Source: Lysinibacillus composti (GTDB lineage: Bacteria; Bacillota; Bacilli; Bacillales_A; Planococcaceae). From it: a DNA stretch of 46,033 nucleotides. A model generated the notes under the pieces. The model searched no databases. It had not been told where the DNA came from and was given only the letters and a program-made list of their open reading frames with translations. Location of the stretch: the NCBI RefSeq assembly GCF_016908465.1, contig NZ_JAFBDY010000025.1, positions 1-46,033 on the forward strand, in the 5' to 3' direction. Shown piece by piece: positions 1 through 6,416 of the stretch (position 1 is the stretch's first letter; every line of letters begins with the position of its first letter). The translations under genes were made by a program, and so were the position numbers.

Positions 1-95
1 GGTTTCTAGTCAATTCCATTTTAACAAACAATAGAGGTATTTTTTTATTTATTTTCACCTATTTCCATTTAATGTAATCGTTTTTCAGTGACTTC

Positions 96-118
96 TACCT
101 GTCCCCTATGTCCCACCT
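96..118. repeat. GGGAC/GTCCC dispersed repeat, copy 1
   Basis: A 23-bp string that ends inside the stop codon of the downstream acyl-CoA synthetase gene (read on the minus strand) is repeated exactly at 1984-2006, next to the comK stop codon. Its core on the plus strand is TACCTGTCCCCTATGTCCC. It belongs to the family with palindromic core GGGACAGGTACCTGTCCC also found at 1836-2004 and 2742-2773. Its origin is unknown; it resembles REP-type palindromic repeats. Confidence 0.7.
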
Positions 119-1733
119 ACCCCCTCAAAAGAAAACGTTGCATTTTACCACTCGGAGTTTTAGGTATAGCCTCTACGAATTCAATTAGTCGAGGATACTC
201 ATGTGCAGACAAATTCCCTTTAACAAATTGTTGGATCCCTTTTGCTAATTCCTCACTAGGCGCGAAATTTTCTTTTAGCACAATATAAGCTTTCACGACC
301 TCGCCACGCTGCAGGTCGGGGGCGCCAACAACGGCTGTTTCCGTAACAGCTTCATGCTGCATGATTGAGCTTTCAACATCAAACGGACTTATTCGATTTC
401 CATTACTTAAGATCATATCGTCATGTCGTCCTGAAAAATAGAAATACCCTTCCTCATCATAACTAGCATTATCACCTGTTACATAATATCGCGAACCTAA
501 CATAAAACTTTTTCGTGTTTTCTCCTCGTTTTGATAGTAGCCTTTAAACCAAAACAGTGGAGAATCGGCGGTATCAATACAAATTTGGCCTTCTATATTC
601 GGGCCAACTTCTTCACCATCGTCATTTACGACCGTAATTCGAAACCCTGGCATCGGTCGACCCATCGTTCCTGGTTTGTAGGTATGCTGCAATTGAGGAT
701 GATGGTGATTATTGATGAGCGCACCTTGCTCAGTTTGCCCGTAATGATCATAGATTGGGATACCTAAAGCATTTTCAGACCACTCAATTACATCGAAATT
801 TAACGGTTCGCCAGCGCTTGATAAAACTCGGAGACATAACTTTTCCTTTAAACGATTGTCTACCCCCGCCGCACGCATAGAACGATAGACGTTTGGTACT
901 CCGGCAAAATTAGTAACTTTATATTCTTGAAACACTTGGAATACATGTTGAATATTGAAAGGCGAATTATCTAAAATAAACGTTTCGCCAAGAAGTAACG
1001 GCCCGATGACTCCATAATATAATCCAAAGGCTCCACCTGGATCCGCGATATTCCAATAAACATCGCCTTTTTGGACATCTAACCCTAATCGCATATATGT
1101 TTCAAAAGAAGCCAGAGCAAACACAGGTACCTGCACACCTTTTGGATGTCCAGTTGTACCTGGCGTATAAAGAATAATAAATACATCATCCTTTTTGACG
1201 ACTTCATTTCGCTCTAATGGTTCAATATCTTTAAATGAAGACCAAAAATCCAAATCGCCCTCTTCTGAATTGGCGTTAACAGTAATGATTTTCACTTTGT
1301 TTTTTGAGGGGTCATCCTTACCGGCTTGAGTTCCATTTAACTTAGGACGATTGTGAGCATCCGTAATCACGATCTCCGCACCACTATTTTCAACTCGATA
1401 AAAGACAGCTTGCGGACCATAACCTGTAAAAATTGGAACATGGATGGCACCTAAACGCCAGATGGCTAACACGGATATAATTAATTCCGGACCTTTCGGC
1501 AATAAGACGGCAACACGACTTCCCTTTTGAACACCCGATGACTTTAATACATTGGCAAAAATCAAAGAGTCCCTCTTGAGCTCGCCATATGAATAACTAC
1601 GTTTCAAACCACCCGCTTCTATATAATGGAATGCAATTCGCTCTGCATCATGCCGGTCACAAAGTAAGTCGGTGACAGAAGAAATAGGCGCTTCATATTG
1701 CAGTACAAAAAGGTTCACTTCATTGGATAACAC
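117..1733 (-). CDS. AMP-forming acyl/acetyl-CoA synthetase
   Basis: Adenylate-forming ligase that should activate a short or medium acyl acid with ATP and CoA to acyl-CoA in the cytoplasm. The 538-residue product has the ATP-binding signature YTPGTTGHPKGV (Pro in place of the usual Ser), the DHYGQTEQG adenylate-binding segment, the YVTGDNASYDEEGYFYFSGR hinge region and the C-terminal PSGKMQR motif with the catalytic Lys. Its length and order match acetyl-CoA synthetase/MACS-like enzymes (AcsA, YtcI type); the substrate cannot be read from the sequence. The GTG start at 1733 has no good ribosome-binding site, so translation may begin slightly downstream. It stands alone, with a repeat abutting its stop codon. 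A second, different ligase lies at 37565-39124. Confidence 0.9.
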   Translation of the reverse strand: MLSNEVNLFVLQYEAPISSVTDLLCDRHDAERIAFHYIEAGGLKRSYSYGELKRDSLIFANVLKSSGVQKGSRVAVLLPKGPELIISVLAIWRLGAIHVPIFTGYGPQAVFYRVENSGAEIVITDAHNRPKLNGTQAGKDDPSKNKVKIITVNANSEEGDLDFWSSFKDIEPLERNEVVKKDDVFIILYTPGTTGHPKGVQVPVFALASFETYMRLGLDVQKGDVYWNIADPGGAFGLYYGVIGPLLLGETFILDNSPFNIQHVFQVFQEYKVTNFAGVPNVYRSMRAAGVDNRLKEKLCLRVLSSAGEPLNFDVIEWSENALGIPIYDHYGQTEQGALINNHHHPQLQHTYKPGTMGRPMPGFRITVVNDDGEEVGPNIEGQICIDTADSPLFWFKGYYQNEEKTRKSFMLGSRYYVTGDNASYDEEGYFYFSGRHDDMILSNGNRISPFDVESSIMQHEAVTETAVVGAPDLQRGEVVKAYIVLKENFAPSEELAKGIQQFVKGNLSAHEYPRLIEFVEAIPKTPSGKMQRFLLRG

Positions 1734-1835
1734 GTTACTCGTGATAAAAGTCGCCCCCTTAGATAATCGGAAATGCTTAAAACATACAACCGTAACATTT
1801 GAACTAAGGTATGCTGAAATCTACCATTTGAGAAC

Positions 1836-2004
1836 TGGGACAGGTACAGTCCCTATTCAATGGGACAGGGGGGACAGGTACATTGTCCCGATTCTCTAGA
1901 AACGGGGTAATGTACCTGTCTCCGCGCACCTTTACCCATAAGTGAGCACTTGCAAAATATAGAATCTCAAAACTGGGACGCGGTACCTGTCCCCTATGTC
2001 CCAC
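1836..2004. repeat. Cluster of GGGACAGGTACC palindromic repeats
   Basis: About 170 bp between the acyl-CoA synthetase start and the comK stop made almost entirely of the repeat family. The clearest structure is a stem-loop at 1871-1923: GGGACAGGTACATT (1871-1884) pairs with AATGTACCTGTCTCC (1909-1923), with an inner CCCG/CGGG stem (1887-1890 with 1903-1906). Direct copies beginning CTGGGAC occur at about 1836 and 1974. The segment has no convincing coding potential. It could terminate comK transcription or be a non-autonomous mobile repeat (REP or MITE-like). Confidence 0.75.
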
Positions 2005-2005
2005 C

Positions 2006-2542
2006 TTAAGCCGCTTGTGGTCCAACTGGATATGTAAACGAACGGAGTACTTCTAAGGCTCTTGCTCTTCTGGCTAATACTGCTCTTTTGGATAATGGGA
2101 TGATAAACGATACATCATTTGGGTACAAGATTTTACACTTATTGGGGCTAAGTTCTTCAATATAGAAGTCTAGGTCAATAATCCAGATCTCTTCGTTGTT
2201 GTACTGACTTGGTAGTGGGAAAGCTGCATCATTTGGTGTTACTAGAATCGGGACATTTTTTCGATAACCTAAGCGATCTCGAGTTGCACTTTTTCTCCCC
2301 TCTATGCTAGAACCGTATAATTTACAAAATCGGTCCATAGCTTCATTAGCCTTTTCCTCTAAACAGAAGTGTTCTTGATGCGTATATATCATAGAAGAGT
2401 TTTCTCCGTCATAATGAGGGACGATCGCAATGATCTTATTTGCTTTGATAAATTGCCAAAATTTACGATATTTCAAAATCGAATCCTCCTTATTTTTGAA
2501 TTTGACAAGTGAAACACAATTTATATGATCTTCTACCCTCAA
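2006..2542 (-). CDS. comK: Competence transcription factor ComK
   Basis: ComK is the master activator of DNA-uptake genes; in Bacillus subtilis it binds paired AT-boxes (AAAA-N5-TTTT) and activates its own promoter. The 178-residue product keeps the family's landmarks: an N-terminal IIAIVPHYDGENSSMIYT strand region, the RFCKLYGSSIEGRKSATRD block (ComK has a matching RFFGSSYAGRK block), the PILVTPNDAAFPLPS segment and the WIIDLDFYIEE segment. The B. subtilis protein is 192 residues, so this copy is slightly short at its C-terminus, which ends in PVGPQAA beside a repeat. It starts with TTG at 2542 behind a strong AGGAGGT site. A terminator-like stem lies 25-50 nt upstream of that start. No com operon lies in the window; a stray prepilin gene is at 26167-26547. 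Confidence 0.88.
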   Translation of the reverse strand: MRVEDHINCVSLVKFKNKEDSILKYRKFWQFIKANKIIAIVPHYDGENSSMIYTHQEHFCLEEKANEAMDRFCKLYGSSIEGRKSATRDRLGYRKNVPILVTPNDAAFPLPSQYNNEEIWIIDLDFYIEELSPNKCKILYPNDVSFIIPLSKRAVLARRARALEVLRSFTYPVGPQAA

Positions 2543-2566
2543 GAAACACCTCCTATTCTAGTTAAG

Positions 2567-2592
2567 AAAAAATACCTAAAAGCGATTAGGTA
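2567..2592 (-). terminator. comK: Terminator-like stem in the comK leader
   Basis: Read on the minus strand, TACCTAA (2592-2586) pairs with TTAGGTA (2579-2573) around a TCGCTT loop and is followed at once by six T residues (2572-2567). The comK ribosome-binding site begins about 15 nt further on. No minus-strand gene lies upstream between here and 14 kb that would need it, so it most likely attenuates comK transcription. It could instead stop read-through from antisense transcription. Confidence 0.6.
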
Positions 2593-2741
2593 CTTCGTTA
2601 TGAATAATGTAAAATATCAAGTTATTTTCGACAACACCTTACGACAAATATTTACAAACTTTACATTTTCTTAAAATTAAACTAACAAACTAGTGAATAA
2701 AAGCAATAAGATCACTCACTCTTATTCCTATTAAGAAACAA

Positions 2742-2773
2742 GTGGGACAAGGTACCTGTCCCCCCGTCCCGAC
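2742..2773. repeat. GGGAC/GTCCC dispersed repeat, copy in the comK/sigma intergenic region
   Basis: GTGGGACAAGGTACCTGTCC followed by CCCCGTCCC is a near-palindrome centred on GGTACC, of the same family as 96-118 and 1836-2004. It lies in the 405-bp gap between comK (minus) and the sigma-like gene (plus), so promoters for both must lie around it. Apart from this repeat and the comK leader stem, the gap shows nothing recognisable. Confidence 0.7.
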
Positions 2774-2929
2774 AAAAACTCGCAATCCCCACAACCCATC
2801 TAACCTATCGTACCAATTTCCCCTAGCTAATCCGTGCAATTCACCCTATGTATCCCCCAGTAACATTTTCGATTCCCTTCCATTTCCCATTTACGATAAA
2901 AGCACCCGGGAATATTGACTTGTGCACAG

Positions 2930-2944
2930 GTCGCTTGGAGCGAC
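2930..2944 (+). promoter_or_regulatory. Hairpin overlapping the ribosome-binding site of the sigma-like gene
   Basis: GTCGCT (2930-2935) is perfectly complementary to AGCGAC (2939-2944) around a TGG loop. The only Shine-Dalgarno-like sequence for the ATG at 2948 is GGAG at 2937-2940, which is half in the loop and half in the stem. Folding could therefore limit translation initiation. Confidence 0.45.
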
Positions 2945-2947
2945 AGA

Positions 2948-3439
2948 ATGGAGGAATTTGAACAAGTGCTCGAACAATACGAGCCGATGATATCCAGTAT
3001 TTTACGAAAAGCACACGTGTACAAAAATTATGAACACTATCGACAAACCGCTAGAATTGCACTTTGGCAGGCGTGGCAAAAGTATGAACCAACTCGTGGT
3101 CACTTTGCCCCCTACGCCTACCGCACCATGTTGACAGTCATTTACGAGGAAATGCGAAAAGACAATCAACATACCGAGCATTACAAACCTTACGAAAACG
3201 ACAAACTGGCAGCCGCTCAAAAATATATGGAAATTAAACAAATGCCTTATGACCATGCTGCTACATTTGAAATGTTAGAGAATTCTTTAACTGCCGAAGA
3301 ATTCGAACTACTGAAGGATCTGTATTACTACCACTACAAATACGAGGAACTGACGGAAAAATACGGAGCATCGGTCGCAGCACTTAAGAAACGTCGTGAT
3401 CGCTTATTGAAAAAACTGCGCATTGAACTAAAAAAGTAA
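2948..3439 (+). CDS. Small sigma-70 family RNA polymerase sigma factor
   Basis: The 163-residue protein has the layout of an alternative sigma factor: a region-2-like N-terminal half (FEQVLEQYEPMISSILRK, YRQTARIALWQAWQKY, HFAPYAYRTMLTVIYEEMRK) and a C-terminal helix-turn-helix of region-4 type (LTAEEFELLKDLYYYHYKYE followed by GASVAALKKRRDRLLKKLR). Such factors direct RNA polymerase core to a small regulon; SigH/ComX-type competence sigmas share this size and layout. I chose the ATG at 2948 because GGAG lies 7 nt upstream; an in-frame TTG at 2915 has no ribosome-binding site. The first winged-helix array gene follows 68 bp downstream on the same strand. The regulon is unknown, but comK next door makes a competence link worth testing. 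Confidence 0.75.
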   Translation: MEEFEQVLEQYEPMISSILRKAHVYKNYEHYRQTARIALWQAWQKYEPTRGHFAPYAYRTMLTVIYEEMRKDNQHTEHYKPYENDKLAAAQKYMEIKQMPYDHAATFEMLENSLTAEEFELLKDLYYYHYKYEELTEKYGASVAALKKRRDRLLKKLRIELKK

Positions 3440-3507
3440 CACGAAAATCAAGGGAAATGCACCACTCACTGGGGGCATTTCCCACCCTAAAAAAGGAGAT
3501 CAAACCA

Positions 3508-4212
3508 ATGAAACTACTAATCAAGGAATCACCACTACAAGTTTTACCAACTCTTGCAAAAAAAATCGGCCTAAACGAAGCCATCATCCTGCAACAAATG
3601 CATTACTGGCTACAGCGATCCAACAAGCAAGTCGAAGGGCATACATGGATATATAAAACTCTCGATGCATGGACTGAAGAATTTCCATTTTGGTCGAAGA
3701 GAACAATTGAGCGCACGCTAAAAAAGTTGGAAGCAGAAGCGTACATTATCGTAGGCAAATTCAACAAAATGAAAGCTGATCGCACAAAATGGTACCGCAT
3801 TAACTATGACTTAGTTGGGCAACTTGACGATACGCCATCTAGACAAATTGACGATCAGGCAAATGACAACCTGACACAATCCATTCCGTCAAATTGGCAG
3901 GTTCCAACTCGACAAAATGACGTTTACCAACCCGACAAATTGACGTCAGCAATACCAATAGATTACTACAAAAATAAAAAAGAGATTAAAAAAGAGAGAA
4001 ATGGTGCTCCAAAGTCGCACGCTTCTACCAATCATTTAGAAAATCAATCAAAACCAACAAAAAGAAAAAATCGATCCAGTTCTCCGAAAAGAACGGAATC
4101 GATACCTGATTGGTTTTACAACCGTAATCAAACTCAAGTGATTGATGAAGGTGAAAATTTTGATTACGAAGCTGAGCGACAAAAAATCCTTAAAAAACTA
4201 GGAAGTTCATAA
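3508..4212 (+). CDS. Winged-helix replication-initiator-like protein, long paralogue (array member 1)
   Basis: The 234-residue protein starts at ATG 3508 behind AAAGGAG. Residues about 10-105 form a conserved block (LPTLAKKIGLNEAIILQQMH, GHTWIYKTLDAWTEEFPFWS, RTIERTLKKLEAEAYIIVGK, KWYRINYDLV) resembling the N-terminal winged-helix domain of phage and plasmid replication proteins of Bacillales. A polar linker follows, then a conserved tail (IPDWFYNRN and FDYEAERQKILKKLG). The same block recurs in the next three genes, which lack the linker and tail. This member is therefore probably the full-length ancestor. A DNA-binding role is inferred from the fold resemblance; no enzymatic domain is seen. 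It could equally be a transcription regulator. Confidence 0.65.
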   Translation: MKLLIKESPLQVLPTLAKKIGLNEAIILQQMHYWLQRSNKQVEGHTWIYKTLDAWTEEFPFWSKRTIERTLKKLEAEAYIIVGKFNKMKADRTKWYRINYDLVGQLDDTPSRQIDDQANDNLTQSIPSNWQVPTRQNDVYQPDKLTSAIPIDYYKNKKEIKKERNGAPKSHASTNHLENQSKPTKRKNRSSSPKRTESIPDWFYNRNQTQVIDEGENFDYEAERQKILKKLGSS

Positions 4213-4332
4213 CGCAAATGAACAAACCTAAAAAAAATTTACCGACCATGTCTCTTTTTTAGCCGCTAAACAATATATAAAGGGCAGAGACAAGTTCAAA
4301 ATTGGACAACCACAACCCAAGGAGGAAATATT

Positions 4333-4725
4333 ATGAGTACAAATCAACCTAAAAAAACAATCACTTTAGCTCCACCAGAAGAATTATGGAACTTTAATTT
4401 GTTAATAAAAGATCCTAATGCCATGGCGTTTTACCCTTCAGTAGCTGAACGCATCGGTCTTAACGAGGCCATACTTCTAACGAAACTAGAATTCTTGTTA
4501 AATGAATCAACAGTTGAAGTGGAAGGTTATAAATGGGTTCGTAAAACCTATGCAGAATGGAAAAAGGTATTGCCTATGTGGTCTGAGGATATGTTCAAAC
4601 GCATCCTTCTAAAACTTGAAAAGGAAGGGTTCATCATTGCAACGACCGATTACAACAAAGTCTTGTTCGACAACACCAAATGGTACCGCATTAATTACGA
4701 TAAAGTTGAAGAAGCGTTTTATTAA
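4333..4725 (+). CDS. Winged-helix domain protein, short paralogue (array member 2)
   Basis: A 130-residue single-domain protein, starting at ATG 4333 behind AAGGAGGAAAT. After about 35 divergent residues it carries the array block: AERIGLNEAILLTKLEFLLN, GYKWVRKTYAEWKKVLPMWS, KRILLKLEKEGFIIATTDYN and NTKWYRINYDKVEEAFY. It stops where member 1 begins its linker, so it keeps only the putative DNA-binding domain. A stem with T-rich tail follows its stop codon. Function is unknown. If the domain binds the same site or a shared partner, the short forms could compete with the long form. Confidence 0.6.
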   Translation: MSTNQPKKTITLAPPEELWNFNLLIKDPNAMAFYPSVAERIGLNEAILLTKLEFLLNESTVEVEGYKWVRKTYAEWKKVLPMWSEDMFKRILLKLEKEGFIIATTDYNKVLFDNTKWYRINYDKVEEAFY

Positions 4726-4743
4726 GTGATCTCAAAAAGAATA

Positions 4744-4774
4744 GGGAGAGCATCCATCACCTCTCCCCTTTCTT
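4744..4774 (+). terminator. Rho-independent terminator between array members 2 and 3
   Basis: GGGAGAG (4744-4750) pairs with CTCTCCC (4761-4767) and is followed by CTTTCTTTT. The next spacer (5231-5256) has a related sequence in which the left arm is degraded (AGGAAGA), which suggests the spacers were duplicated with the genes. Confidence 0.7.
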
Positions 4775-4814
4775 TTGAGCAGCTAAACCAAATACAAACC
4801 AAGGAGGAAATTAC

Positions 4815-5207
4815 ATGAGCACAAATCAACTATCTAACGAAATCAACTTAATAGACTCACTAGAATGTTTAAAAGACAATTTGTTATTCGAGGAAGATCC
4901 TTACCACCACTTTTCGACTTCATTAGCCGAACGCATCGGTTTAAGAGAGGCAATCGTACTACATAAACTCGATTTGCTACTAAATGAATCCACAGACGAG
5001 GCGGAAGGTTACAAATGGATTCGTAAAAGCTATGCAAATTGGAAAGAGGACTTCCCCTTCTGGACGGAAAGTGCGATCAAACGCACTTTTCAAAAACTAG
5101 AAAAGCATGGCTACATCATCGCCACATCTAAATTTAATGAACTCTTGATGGACAACACCAAGTGGTTCCGGATTGATTACGATAAAGTGGGAGAAGCGTT
5201 ATTGTAG
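4815..5207 (+). CDS. Winged-helix domain protein, short paralogue (array member 3)
   Basis: A 130-residue protein of the same length and start context as member 2 (AAGGAGGAAATTAC before ATG, and MSTNQ at the N-terminus), so these two are the most recent duplicates. Its conserved block reads AERIGLREAIVLHKLDLLLN, GYKWIRKSYANWKEDFPFWT, KRTFQKLEKHGYIIATSKFN and NTKWFRIDYDKVGEALL. No catalytic motif is visible. The N-terminal 35 residues are acidic and differ among members, which would fit partner or specificity differences. Function is unknown. Confidence 0.6.
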   Translation: MSTNQLSNEINLIDSLECLKDNLLFEEDPYHHFSTSLAERIGLREAIVLHKLDLLLNESTDEAEGYKWIRKSYANWKEDFPFWTESAIKRTFQKLEKHGYIIATSKFNELLMDNTKWFRIDYDKVGEALL

Positions 5208-5307
5208 GACGTACTTCTAAAACAACTGTAGGAAGAACCTCATTCATCTCTCCCTTTAATATAAATTCACGACCAATGAACAAACCACAAACTTAGGAGG
5301 AAATAAT

Positions 5308-5685
5308 ATGCAATCTAATAGCATTAATTTAATAAACACATTAGAATTCTTAGAAAATAATATATTACTAAAAAATAGTGAAGCTTTTTATTTACAGGAC
5401 CCAATAGCAATGAAATTAGGAGTAAACGAAGCCGTATTTTTAAATAAGCTTCACGAATTACTAGAGGAATCGACGCTCGAAAAAGACGGATACAAATGGT
5501 TGAGAAGAACCTATACTGCCTGGCAAATCCAATTCGCGTTCTGGTCTTTCAGAACGATTGAAGGAGTCATTCAAAAACTAGAAAGGCAAGGTTACATTAT
5601 CACCTCATCCACTAACGATAGCTTGTTGGACAACACCAAATTGTACCGGATTGATTACAACAAAATCGAAAAAGAGTTTTTGTAA
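5308..5685 (+). CDS. Winged-helix domain protein, short paralogue (array member 4)
   Basis: A 125-residue protein behind AGGAGGAAATAAT. The conserved block is the most divergent of the four: AMKLGVNEAVFLNKLHELLE, GYKWLRRTYTAWQIQFAFWS, QKLERQGYIITSS and NTKLYRIDYNKIEKEFL, with Leu in place of the Trp of the KWYRI motif. It ends the array; a repeat-rich spacer follows. Function is unknown. Confidence 0.6.
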   Translation: MQSNSINLINTLEFLENNILLKNSEAFYLQDPIAMKLGVNEAVFLNKLHELLEESTLEKDGYKWLRRTYTAWQIQFAFWSFRTIEGVIQKLERQGYIITSSTNDSLLDNTKLYRIDYNKIEKEFL

Positions 5686-5732
5686 GTGCTCTTCACTGTT
5701 GTTATTAAGGTTCATTTAACTGCATTTGATAA

Positions 5733-6077
5733 ATTAACGGAATAAATTTCTCTTAAATTGAAAAATACTCAAATTTCCTTAAGAATAACGGAAGTATTTT
5801 CCCTTATATTGTCCAAACCCAGTGATTTAGGGCATATTTAGGGCAGATAGCGGAAAAATATTCCCTTATTTCGGCTTCAAATGCTTCCGCTTCGTGCATT
5901 AACGGAAAATTATTCCCTTATTTCGGCTTCAAATGCTTCCACTAAATGCATTAACGGAATATTGTTCCCTTATTTCGGCCTCAAATGCTTCCGCTACATG
6001 CATTAACGGAATATTCTTCCCTTATTTCAGCTTCAAATGCTTCCGCTACATGCATTAACGGAATATTCTTCCCTTAT
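5733..6077. repeat. Dispersed intergenic repeat element with 52-bp tandem expansion (copy A)
   Basis: The left part (5733-5850) contains AATTTCTCTTAAATTG and CTTAAGAATAACGGAAG. The right part is a tandem repeat with a period of exactly 52 bp: units start with CGG at 5851, 5903, 5955 and 6007, and a partial fifth starts at 6059 and ends near 6077. Each unit reads CGGAA(T/A)ATT, then TTCCCTTATTTCGGCTTCAA, then ATGCTTCCGC and GCATTAA. The whole element matches 39172-39359 in inverted orientation, with only one unit there. The units are contiguous with no unique spacers and no reading frame runs through them. The remainder of the 731-bp gap holds the features at 6130-6239 and the MarR promoter. 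Confidence 0.85.
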
Positions 6078-6129
6078 GAATTCTCATACCTACACGAAAC
6101 CAACTATAACAGTGCCATAAAATCAAAAA

Positions 6130-6160
6130 TGCCTTAGCACTCGTAAAAGATGCTAAGGCA
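6130..6160 (-). terminator. Orphan minus-strand terminator
   Basis: TGCCTTAGCA (6130-6139) pairs with TGCTAAGGCA (6151-6160). Five T residues follow only when it is read on the minus strand. No intact minus-strand gene lies upstream of it, which suggests the gene it served has been lost; see the possible relic at 6172-6239. Confidence 0.6.
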
Positions 6161-6171
6161 CCATCCCCTTT

Positions 6172-6239
6172 CCTACTACTATACAAATCCCGACCGAGTG
6201 TACACTTTATCCCCTACATCTTTCAGGTCATCTGATGAA
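6172..6239 (-). pseudogene. Possible C-terminal relic of a lost gene
   Basis: Just before the orphan terminator, a minus-strand frame reads PIDSSDDLKDVGDKVYTRSG then FV and three consecutive stop codons. A stop codon lies directly upstream of it. An open run of 22 codons is not significant by itself; the support is its position in front of a terminator and a composition that looks protein-like. I do not recognise the family. Confidence 0.25.
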
Positions 6240-6334
6240 TCAATTGGCTACAATCACATTACTTAACCTTTAAATTCTTCAGTACAATCCAATAGTTTTC
6301 CCTTGAATTTCTCTCATTCTTTCCACACCGCCTA

Positions 6335-6363
6335 TTGCCTTCTCCACAAAAAAGGTATATAGT
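6335..6363 (+). promoter_or_regulatory. Promoter of the MarR/MFS operon
   Basis: TTGCCT (6335-6340) and TATAGT (6358-6363) with a 17-bp spacer form a sigma-A-type promoter. The -10 box overlaps the first of the two MarR-like operator copies. Confidence 0.55.
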
Positions 6364-6400
6364 TATCTAAGGTAATCAATTAGTTATCAAGGGTAACTAA
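6360..6400. promoter_or_regulatory. Duplicated MarR-type operator
   Basis: Two 20-bp near-identical copies, TAGTTATCTAAGGTAATCAA (6360-6379) and TAGTTATCAAGGGTAACTAA (6381-6400), are spaced 21 bp apart. Each is a palindrome of the form AGTTAYC-NNN-GRTAACT. They cover the start-site region and run up to the ribosome-binding site of the MarR gene, which fits autorepression by the encoded dimer. Confidence 0.7.
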
Positions 6401-6416
6401 AAAAGGAGGCGTTTCG

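Noticed and set aside
117..1733. Pseudogene because of the Pro in the P-loop (YTPGTTG)
   Set aside because: The rest of the ligase is intact and full length, and substitutions at this Ser occur in functional relatives.
1804..2025. Open frame of 73 codons across the repeat cluster
   Set aside because: It reads through the GGGAC palindromes and its sequence is dictated by them; there is no ribosome-binding site and it overlaps the end of comK.
2600..2700. ComK AT-box (AAAA-N5-TTTT) upstream of comK
   Set aside because: I see AAAA and TTTT runs, such as AAAATATCAAGTTATTTT near 2611, but the spacing is 10, not 5. The AT-rich background makes such matches uninformative.
5851..6077. Possible CRISPR array
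   Set aside because: The 52-bp units are contiguous and near-identical over their whole length. There are no unique spacers and no cas genes in the window.
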